7,553 bases of DNA from an uncultured Nocardioides sp. (GTDB lineage Bacteria > Actinomycetota > Actinomycetes > Propionibacteriales > Nocardioidaceae). A program made the position numbers and the translations under genes. Position 1 is the stretch's first letter, and each line of letters opens with the position of its first letter. Positions 1 to 5,210 of the stretch are shown here, piece after piece. Under the pieces are notes generated by a model. The model saw only the letters and a list, made by a program, of their open reading frames with translations, was not told where the DNA came from and made no database searches. The stretch is taken from contig NZ_CAMPGZ010000197.1 in assembly GCF_946885725.1 (NCBI RefSeq), positions 1 to 7,553 of the forward strand, given 5' to 3'.

Positions 1-65
1 GGTTATCGACGCTCAACAGGGAAAATGCCGCGCGCAAAGCGTCCCTAACGCGTGGGAAGTGCCGG
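1..65. other. Intergenic left edge, nothing recognised
   Basis: This short stretch lies beyond the stop codon of the leftward SDR gene. By direct count it is about 62% G+C (40 of 65), clearly lower than the surrounding coding DNA, which fits non-coding sequence. I see no convincing hairpin with a T-run, no ribosome binding site and no start of a gene that continues into the window. A TCCC/GGGA pair flanks an ACGCGT palindrome near 42-57, but the stem is only 4 bp. Confidence 0.5.
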
Positions 66-719
66 TCAGAGCGAGGCGACGGCGTCCTCGATGGGCGTGT
101 CCCCGCCGACCAGGTCGAACGTCGTACGACGCCCGGCGGACGACTCGAGCAGCGCCATCAGCACGGCGGCCACGTCGTCGCGCGGGATCTCGCCGTACTC
201 GATCGTGCCCGGCGCTCCGACGCGCACCCGGCCGGTGCCGGGGTCGTTCGTGAGCCGGCCCGGCTTGACCACGGTCCAGTCGAGGTCGCGGGAGCGGAGG
301 TCGTCGTCGGCGGCCTGCTTGGCGCGCAGGTACACCTGCATGATGTCGTCGCTGTCGGGGTCGGCGTTCTCGGTGCCCATCGCGGAGACCATCAGGTAGC
401 GCCGCACGCCCGCCTGCTCGGCCGCGTCAGCGAGCAGGATCGCGGCGCCCTTGTCGACGGTCTCCTTGCGCGCGGCGCCGCTGTTGGGGCCGGCGCCGGC
501 CGCGAACACGACGGCGTCGGCCCCGTGCACCACCTGGGCGACGTCGTCGACCGTGGACTGCTCGAGGTCGAGCACCACGGCGCGGGCGCCGATGGTCTCC
601 AGGTCCCCGACGTGGTCGGGATTGCGGACGATCCCGACGGCCTCGTGCCCGCGCTCGGCGAGACGGCGTTCGAGATGCAGGGCGATCTGGCCGTGTCCTC
701 CGGCGATGACGATGCGCAT
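66..719 (-). CDS. NAD(P)-binding SDR-family oxidoreductase (atypical, YwnB/SDR_a5-like)
   Basis: This encodes a 217-residue soluble protein, probably a Rossmann-fold NAD(P)-dependent reductase or epimerase-like protein; the substrate cannot be told from sequence. The N-terminus MRIVIAGGHGQIA (residues 1-13) is the dinucleotide-binding loop, in the GGHGxIA form common in small atypical SDRs, with Ala in place of the last glycine of GxxGxxG. Arg32 after the second strand (IVRNPDH) suggests NADP preference. VFAAGAG (71-77) is the strand-4 NAAG-like segment. A possible Ser112 / Tyr130-x3-Lys134 triad (MVSAMG; QVYLRAK) is present, and VVKPGRL (150-156) follows the usual SDR pattern. The frame is open upstream to 941, but ATG at 719 begins exactly at the Rossmann strand. 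The upstream extension is antisense to the DegV gene and has no family resemblance. There is no Shine-Dalgarno sequence; a -10-like hexamer six bases upstream suggests a leaderless message. The length is normal for the family. Confidence 0.9.
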   Translation of the reverse strand: MRIVIAGGHGQIALHLERRLAERGHEAVGIVRNPDHVGDLETIGARAVVLDLEQSTVDDVAQVVHGADAVVFAAGAGPNSGAARKETVDKGAAILLADAAEQAGVRRYLMVSAMGTENADPDSDDIMQVYLRAKQAADDDLRSRDLDWTVVKPGRLTNDPGTGRVRVGAPGTIEYGEIPRDDVAAVLMALLESSAGRRTTFDLVGGDTPIEDAVASL

Positions 720-725
720 GAGGGG

Positions 726-731
726 ATTGTG
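726..731 (-). promoter_or_regulatory. Putative -10 element for a leaderless SDR transcript
   Basis: Read on the minus strand, the hexamer CACAAT is followed by six bases (CCCCTC) and then the SDR start codon at 719. Its last T is therefore 7 bases before the A of ATG, the geometry expected if transcription starts at the start codon. It matches the actinobacterial TAnnnT pattern except for the first base. No good -35 is visible. No ribosome binding site precedes the gene, which supports leaderless translation. Confidence 0.45.
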
Positions 732-737
732 CCCAGG

Positions 738-743
738 TAGCCT
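738..743 (+). promoter_or_regulatory. Putative -10 element for a leaderless degV-family transcript
   Basis: TAGCCT fits the TAnnnT -10 consensus of actinobacteria and is followed by seven bases and then ATG at 751. Transcription would start at or one base before the start codon. There is no purine-rich ribosome binding site in the 31-base gap, so a leaderless message is the simplest reading. No clear -35 hexamer is seen at 16-19 bases upstream. Confidence 0.5.
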
Positions 744-750
744 TCGCCGC

Positions 751-1611
751 ATGTCTCGCCGGGTCGCGCTCGTCACCGACAGCACGGCCATGCTCCCGCC
801 GGAGGTCGTGAAGGAGCGCGACATCACCGTCGTACCCCTCCAGGTCGTGGTCGGCGCGAAGTCGTACGACGAGGGCGTCGACCCCGAGGCCACCCCCGAG
901 ACCATCGCGCAGGCGCTGCGCGAGTGGACGCCGGTCAGCACGTCGCGCCCCGCGCCGTCGGTGTTCCTCGACGCCTATGAGCGCGCGCACGCGGCCGGTG
1001 CCGAGGCCGTGCTGTCGGTGCACCTGTCGAGCCAGGTCAGCGGCACCTACGAGTCGGCGCAGCTCGCGGCCAAGGAGGCACCCCTGCCGGTGCTCACGGT
1101 CGACACGCTGCAGCTCGGGTTCGCGACCGGGTACGCCGTCCTCACCGCCGCCGACGTGCTCGACGCCGGCCGCTCGGTGGAGGAGGCCAAGGGCGCGGCG
1201 ATGGCACGGGCCGAGGCGACGACGTCGCTGTTCTACGTCGACACGCTCGAGTACCTCCGCCGTGGCGGCCGCATCGGCGCGGCCGCCGCCATGCTCGGCT
1301 CCGCCCTCGCCGTCAAGCCGCTGCTCACCATCCGCGAGGGCCGGATCGCGATGCTGGAGAAGGTACGCACCTCCGGGCGAGCCATCGGCCGCCTCGAGGA
1401 GCTCGCCGCCGCTGCCGCCGACAACCGTCAGGTCGACGCCGCCGTCGCGCACCTGGCCGGGGCCGAGCGGGCCGAAGCCCTTGCCGAGCGGCTGCGCACC
1501 CGGCTCGCGGACAACCTGGGCGGCCGCGACGTGGCCGTCGGCGAGGTCGGTGCGGTCATCGGCGCGCACGTCGGTCCGGGCATGGTCGCGGTCGTCGTCG
1601 CGCCGCGCTGA
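751..1611 (+). CDS. DegV family protein (fatty-acid-binding, FakB-like)
   Basis: This encodes a 286-residue cytoplasmic protein of the DegV/FakB family. Members bind a fatty acid and, where studied in Firmicutes, present it to the kinase FakA for phosphorylation. The two-lobe family signature is intact: TDSTA at 9-13, the STSRP lipid-carboxylate loop at 63-67 (usually TSQPS, so Arg replaces Gln), SSQVSGTYESA at 93-103, VDTLQLGFATGYAV at 117-130, the long motif VDTLEYLRRGGRIG at 163-176, AVKPLLTI at 187-194, and IGAHVGPGMVAV at 270-281. The length is typical. The frame is open back to 451, but residues before ATG 751 are antisense to the SDR gene, and the family begins with MxxVALVTDST. The gene is monocistronic here: 99 bases separate it from comEA, which has its own promoter-like sequence. 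A FakA/DAK2 partner is not in the window, so the substrate role is inferred from the family alone. Confidence 0.95.
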   Translation: MSRRVALVTDSTAMLPPEVVKERDITVVPLQVVVGAKSYDEGVDPEATPETIAQALREWTPVSTSRPAPSVFLDAYERAHAAGAEAVLSVHLSSQVSGTYESAQLAAKEAPLPVLTVDTLQLGFATGYAVLTAADVLDAGRSVEEAKGAAMARAEATTSLFYVDTLEYLRRGGRIGAAAAMLGSALAVKPLLTIREGRIAMLEKVRTSGRAIGRLEELAAAAADNRQVDAAVAHLAGAERAEALAERLRTRLADNLGGRDVAVGEVGAVIGAHVGPGMVAVVVAPR

Positions 1612-1621
1612 CACGCCGGAT

Positions 1622-1658
1622 CTCGTCCACAAAGCAGCCGCCGTGGCGCTCGTCCACA
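1622..1658 (+). repeat. Two direct copies of CTCGTCCACA (DnaA-box-like)
   Basis: The 10-mer CTCGTCCACA occurs at 1622-1631 and again at 1649-1658, 27 bases apart start to start, in the 99-base gap between degV and comEA. The inner nonamer TCGTCCACA differs at one position from TTGTCCACA, the DnaA-box form typical of high-GC actinobacteria. Both copies lie upstream of the putative comEA promoter and could be an activator or repressor site. The DnaA assignment is inference from similarity; chance repetition in GC-rich DNA is possible. Confidence 0.4.
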
Positions 1659-1674
1659 GCCGCGTCCTGACCAC

Positions 1675-1704
1675 CCGACCCGCGTCGGCCGGCGCACCTA
1701 GTTT
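1675..1704 (+). promoter_or_regulatory. Putative promoter for a leaderless comEA-comEC transcript
   Basis: TAGTTT at 1699-1704 is a good TAnnnT -10 hexamer and one of the few A/T-rich spots in the region. Six bases follow it before ATG at 1711, so the predicted transcription start coincides with the start codon. CCGACC at 1675-1680 shares the GAC core of a -35 box with an 18-base spacer, but this match is weak. No Shine-Dalgarno sequence precedes comEA. The message would carry comEA and the coupled comEC. Confidence 0.6.
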
Positions 1705-1710
1705 GCTGGC

Positions 1711-2664
1711 ATGCGCTCACGCAGGTCCTCCCACTCCCAGGCCGCCGAGGTTGCTCGGCGACGGCTGGAGCTGCTGAGCGCGGAGCTCGCCGCGATCCGG
1801 CCCGACTCGGTCGAACCCCCGTCGCACGACGTCGGTGCCGGGTCCGGCGAGCCACCGCCACCCTCCCCGGCGCAGCCGCGGTCGGCACCGGAGCCGGAGC
1901 CGCCTTTGGTGGCGCCGGGCCACGGCCGGCACGCGCGGCGAGCCGAGCGGGTCGGCGGATGGATCGAGGACCGGCTCCCACCCGCGTTCCAGGGCCGCAC
2001 GCGGGTGGGACCCTCCCAGCTCACCGTCGTGGCCGTGCTCGTCGCCGCCGCGCTCGGCTTCCTCGCCTGGTGGACCGTGCGCGCCGCGGACCCGGGAGAG
2101 CTCGTCCCCACCGGCGCGGCGGCACCCGTCCCCTCCGCGCCGACGCCGCTGGTCCCGGCGCCGCCCGGACCGTCGCCGCCGACGGAGACCTCCGAGGCAT
2201 CCGCCGCGGCATCAGGGGAGGCGCCGGGTGGTGATCTGGTGGTCGACGTGGCCGGCAAGGTACGCCGACCGGGGATCGTCCGTCTTCCCGCCGGGTCGCG
2301 GGTGGTGGACGCGCTCGAGGCGGCGGGCGGTGCTCGCCGCGGTGTCGACCTCACCAACCTGAACCTCGCCCGGCCACTCGTCGACGGCGAGCAGGTGCTC
2401 GTCGGTGTCCGCGCGGTCCCGGGTGTCGCGGCGTCGGCGGCCGCTGCGCCGTCGGGCGCGGCCCCGGCCGGCCCGCTCGTCAACCTCAACACCGCCGACA
2501 GCGCGGAGCTCGAGACGCTCCCCGGGGTCGGGCCGGTGACGGCCGCCGCGATCCTGCAGTGGCGGGCCGACCACGGCGCCTTCAGTGCGGTCGAGGAGCT
2601 GCTCGAGGTGTCGGGGATCGGTGACGCCACGCTCGCCGAGATCGCGCCGTTCGTGACGCTGTGA
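1711..2664 (+). CDS. comEA: ComEA family DNA-binding competence protein
   Basis: This encodes a 317-residue bitopic membrane protein that, by family knowledge, captures double-stranded DNA at the cell surface for transformation. Domain order: a cytoplasmic N-terminal arm (1-102) rich in Arg, Pro and Glu; a single membrane helix at about 103-124 (LTVVAVLVAAALGFLAWWTV); an extracytoplasmic Pro/Ala/Thr linker at 126-172; an SLBB domain at about 173-233 (DLVVDVAGKVRRPGIVRLP onward); an Ala/Pro-rich spacer; and a C-terminal helix-hairpin-helix module at 255-317. The module opens with the hallmark LVNLNTA, and its two hairpins are LPGVGPVTAA (270-279) and SGIGDATL (301-308). The protein is longer than the Firmicute form because of the N-terminal arm, which is usual in actinobacteria. 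The start is set by the -10 element ending seven bases upstream. The stop TGA overlaps the GTG start of comEC (GTGA, 2661-2664), implying translational coupling. In Micrococcus luteus comEA/comEC are required for transformation; whether this organism is competent is unknown. Confidence 0.95.
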   Translation: MRSRRSSHSQAAEVARRRLELLSAELAAIRPDSVEPPSHDVGAGSGEPPPPSPAQPRSAPEPEPPLVAPGHGRHARRAERVGGWIEDRLPPAFQGRTRVGPSQLTVVAVLVAAALGFLAWWTVRAADPGELVPTGAAAPVPSAPTPLVPAPPGPSPPTETSEASAAASGEAPGGDLVVDVAGKVRRPGIVRLPAGSRVVDALEAAGGARRGVDLTNLNLARPLVDGEQVLVGVRAVPGVAASAAAAPSGAAPAGPLVNLNTADSAELETLPGVGPVTAAAILQWRADHGAFSAVEELLEVSGIGDATLAEIAPFVTL

Positions 2665-5210
2665 GCGAGGCCGCCGGGGCTGCCACCGCGGCGGCCGCCG
2701 GTGACCGGGGCGACCTGCGCATGGTGGTGCTCGGCGTCGCAGCGTGGGCCGGCGGGTTGGTCGCGCTGCTGACGCCGGGCTGGGTGGCGGCTGCGCTCGT
2801 CGCTGTCGGCCTGGTTCTGGTGTCGACGCTGCGCCGCCGAGGGCGGTCGGTCGGGGTGGCGGTCGGCGGTCTCCTCGTGGCGACAGCGGTCGCGGGAAGC
2901 GTCGCGGTCCGGGCCGAGGCGCACAGCACCGGTCCGGTCGCCCGGCTGGCGGACCAGCGCGCGGTGGCGACGTTCACGGCGCGCGTCACCTCCGACCCGG
3001 TCACCCGGCCGGGGCGCTACGGCGACTTCGTGATCGTCCGGCTGACGGTGCGAGAGGTCTCGGGGCGCGGTCACCGGTTCTCGGTACGCACTCCGGTGGT
3101 GCTGGTCGGCGACGAACCCTGGGCCCGCGTGAAGCTGGGAGCGCTGGTGCGCGGCACCGCCCGTCTCGCGCCGCCCGACCGGCCGGACGTCGGCGCGGTG
3201 CTCACCGGCCCGTCCTCGCCGACGGTGATCGAGTCGCCGCTGGGAGCGCTGGCTGGGGCCGAGGCGGTGCGCCGCGGCATCCGTGAGGCCGTTCGAGGCA
3301 GCCCGGACGCGCGTGCGCTCGTGCCGGCGCTCGTCGTCGGTGATGACCGACGCATGTCGCCGGAGGTGGTCGAGGCGTTCCGCACCTGCGGGCTGACCCA
3401 CCTGACCGCGGTGTCGGGCACGAACCTCACGCTGGTCGTCGGGTTCCTGCTCCTGGTGGCGCGTGGACTCGGGGTACGTGCTCGCGGCCTCACCGCAGTC
3501 GGCGTGCTGGGCGTGGTCGGGTTCGTGGTGCTGGCCCGGCCCGAGCCGAGTGTGGTCCGTGCGGCCTCGATGGGCTCGGTGGCGCTGCTGTCGCTCGGTC
3601 GCCAGGGGCGCGCTCGCGGCGCGCGGGCTCTGGGCGTGGCGACGGTCGTGCTGCTACTCGTCGACCCGTGGCTGGTGGTGTCGCCGGGCTTCGCCCTGTC
3701 CGTGCTGGCGACGGCCGGGATCCTGTTCCTCGCGCCCGCGTTCCGTGACCGGCTCGGGCGATGGCTCCCGCGCTGGGCGGCCGAGGCGGTCGCCGTACCC
3801 CTGGCGGCGCAGCTGGCCTGCACGCCCGTGGTCGCCGGTTTGTCGGGCGAGGTGAGCCTGGTCGCGGTGGTCGCCAACATGGCGGCTGCGCCGGCCGTGG
3901 CTCCGGCGACGGTGCTCGGGCTGCTGGGCGGGCTGGTGTACCTCCTGGTGCCGCCGGTCGGCGCACTGCTCGGTCTGCTCGGCGGTCTCAGCGGTGCCTG
4001 GATCGTGCTGGTGGGCGTGCACCTCGCCCGGCTGCCGACGGCGTCGGTCGAGTGGGCCGCCCGACCGCTCGCACTGCTCGTCCTCGTGCTGCTGTGCGTG
4101 CTGGCCGGCTGGTGGTCGGGCTGGGTCCTGGCCAGGCGCGGTCGGACGGCGTGCTGCGTCGTGGCGATGGCGCTGGTCGTGCTGAGGCCGCTGCCGAGCC
4201 CGGGCTGGCCGCCGGACGGCTGGGTGCTTGTCGCGTGTGACGTCGGGCAGGGCGACAGCCTCGTGCTCAACGCCGGCGACGGACGCGCGCTCGTCGTCGA
4301 CACCGGACCGGACCCGGGGCCGATCCGAGGGTGCCTGGACCGGCTCGACGTGGAGGAGGTGCCGACACTGGTCCTGACACACTTCCACGCCGACCACGTC
4401 GGCGGGCTGGCCGGTGTGCTCGGCGCCGAGGACGTGGAAGAGCTGCTCACCACGGGCCTGCGGGACCCGCCGGACGGGGCCGCGGCGGTGTCAGCAGCGG
4501 CCGACCGGGCCGGCATCCCCGTGCGCGTGCCCTTCGCGGGCGAGACAGGACGGCTGGGCGACCTCACCTGGCAGGTACTGGCGCCCGGCGCGCGGCCACC
4601 GAGCCCGGGGGAGCAGGGATCGGCCGCCAACAACGCGAGCCTGGTGCTGCTCGCGGACGTGCGCGGCGTGCGCGTGCTGCTCACTGGAGACGTGGAGCCC
4701 GAGGCGCAGGCGCTGCTGGCGCGGGCCTACCCGTCGCTGCGTGTGGACGTGCTGAAGGTGCCGCACCACGGCAGCCGCTATCAGGACACCGCCTGGCTCA
4801 CCGGGCTCGACGCCGACGTCGCGGTGGTGTCGGTGGGGGAGGACAACGACTACGGCCATCCGGCGCCGGACCTGCTCGACGCGCTCGCGGCCACGGGTGC
4901 CACCGTCGCGCGGACGGACCGGGCCGGCGACGTGGCGGTCGTCCTGCACGACGGCCGGCTGCGGCTGCGGTCGCGACGGGTCAGAGCCGGTCGTATCCGT
5001 CGATCAGCAGGTCGCCACCATTGCCCTCGACGACCTGGACGAGCTGGCGCTCCTCGACGGTGCGTCCGTCCTCGTACGTGTAGGTCACCGTGGCCTCCAC
5101 GGCGTCGCCGCCCTGTCTCGGGGAGAGGTTGCTGGCGTCCACGTCCGCGATCGAGGACCAGAAGCCGTCGTAGGAGTCGCGGCCGGTCTCCGCCTGGTAC
5201 GCCGGGCTGA
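2661..5210 (+). CDS. comEC: ComEC/Rec2 family DNA-uptake channel protein with metallo-beta-lactamase domain
   Basis: This encodes an 849-residue polytopic membrane protein predicted to form the channel that brings single-stranded DNA into the cell. Two hydrophobic segments lie at about 20-57 and 63-86, followed by an OB-like extracytoplasmic DUF4131 region to about 185. The Competence domain (about 220-495) carries LVVGDDRRMSPE and GLTHLTAVSGTN (244-255) and many membrane helices. The C-terminal metallo-beta-lactamase domain (about 520-772) opens with CDVGQGDS. Its metal ligands are present: HFHADH at 574-579 (H574, H576, D578, H579), TGDVE with D677, and PHHGS with H702-H703. The nuclease site therefore looks intact. 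The GTG start overlaps the comEA stop by four bases and has no separate ribosome binding site, so coupling is likely. The conserved domain ends near residue 773. The remaining ~76 residues are Arg-rich, unlike any ComEC domain I know, and come from reading antisense through the kinase 3' end. The true end could differ only if a sequence error exists. Confidence 0.93.
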   Translation: MSEAAGAATAAAAGDRGDLRMVVLGVAAWAGGLVALLTPGWVAAALVAVGLVLVSTLRRRGRSVGVAVGGLLVATAVAGSVAVRAEAHSTGPVARLADQRAVATFTARVTSDPVTRPGRYGDFVIVRLTVREVSGRGHRFSVRTPVVLVGDEPWARVKLGALVRGTARLAPPDRPDVGAVLTGPSSPTVIESPLGALAGAEAVRRGIREAVRGSPDARALVPALVVGDDRRMSPEVVEAFRTCGLTHLTAVSGTNLTLVVGFLLLVARGLGVRARGLTAVGVLGVVGFVVLARPEPSVVRAASMGSVALLSLGRQGRARGARALGVATVVLLLVDPWLVVSPGFALSVLATAGILFLAPAFRDRLGRWLPRWAAEAVAVPLAAQLACTPVVAGLSGEVSLVAVVANMAAAPAVAPATVLGLLGGLVYLLVPPVGALLGLLGGLSGAWIVLVGVHLARLPTASVEWAARPLALLVLVLLCVLAGWWSGWVLARRGRTACCVVAMALVVLRPLPSPGWPPDGWVLVACDVGQGDSLVLNAGDGRALVVDTGPDPGPIRGCLDRLDVEEVPTLVLTHFHADHVGGLAGVLGAEDVEELLTTGLRDPPDGAAAVSAAADRAGIPVRVPFAGETGRLGDLTWQVLAPGARPPSPGEQGSAANNASLVLLADVRGVRVLLTGDVEPEAQALLARAYPSLRVDVLKVPHHGSRYQDTAWLTGLDADVAVVSVGEDNDYGHPAPDLLDALAATGATVARTDRAGDVAVVLHDGRLRLRSRRVRAGRIRRSAGRHHCPRRPGRAGAPRRCVRPRTCRSPWPPRRRRPVSGRGCWRPRPRSRTRSRRRSRGRSPPGTPG
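4981..5210. other. 230-base tail-to-tail overlap of comEC and kinase coding regions
   Basis: The kinase stop (TCA on the plus strand at 4981-4983) lies 230 bases inside the comEC frame, whose first stop is TGA at 5208-5210. All three plus-strand frames remain open from 4981 to 5080, the earliest stop in any frame being TAG at 5081-5083. A simple frameshift therefore would not give comEC a stop before the kinase gene. No intrinsic terminator is visible at this convergent junction. Confidence 0.7.

Noticed and set aside
451..750. Upstream extension of the DegV frame by 100 residues
   Set aside because: It is antisense to the SDR coding region; ATG 751 gives the family-typical N-terminus and sits directly after a -10-like hexamer.
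720..941. N-terminal extension of the SDR frame to 941
   Set aside because: The extra 74 residues are antisense to the DegV gene and precede a protein that already begins correctly at the Rossmann strand MRIVIAGGHG.
1636..1650. Possible stem-loop terminator after degV (AGCCGCC/GGCGCT)
   Set aside because: The stem is about 5 bp with a bulge and there is no T-run, so it is not a credible intrinsic terminator.
427..1674. 415-codon open frame on the minus strand opposite the DegV-family gene
   Set aside because: Its product is Arg/Gly-rich and domain-free, while the plus strand encodes an intact DegV protein and the left part is an out-of-frame shadow of the SDR.
1698..3401. 567-codon open frame on the minus strand opposite comEA and the 5' part of comEC
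   Set aside because: It is fully antisense to two well-recognised genes. Its translation is low-complexity, rich in Arg, Ala, Ser and Thr, with no domain, as expected from a shadow frame in GC-rich codon-biased DNA.
3071..4684. 537-codon open frame on the minus strand opposite comEC
   Set aside because: Antisense to conserved ComEC channel and nuclease domains; the composition is Ser/Thr/Pro/Arg shadow sequence with no recognisable motif.
4940..4983. Single-base frameshift as the explanation of the long ComEC tail
   Set aside because: A shift into either other plus frame still runs past 5080 (first stop 5081-5083), so it would not restore an end near the domain boundary; only a lost stop or a substitution error would.
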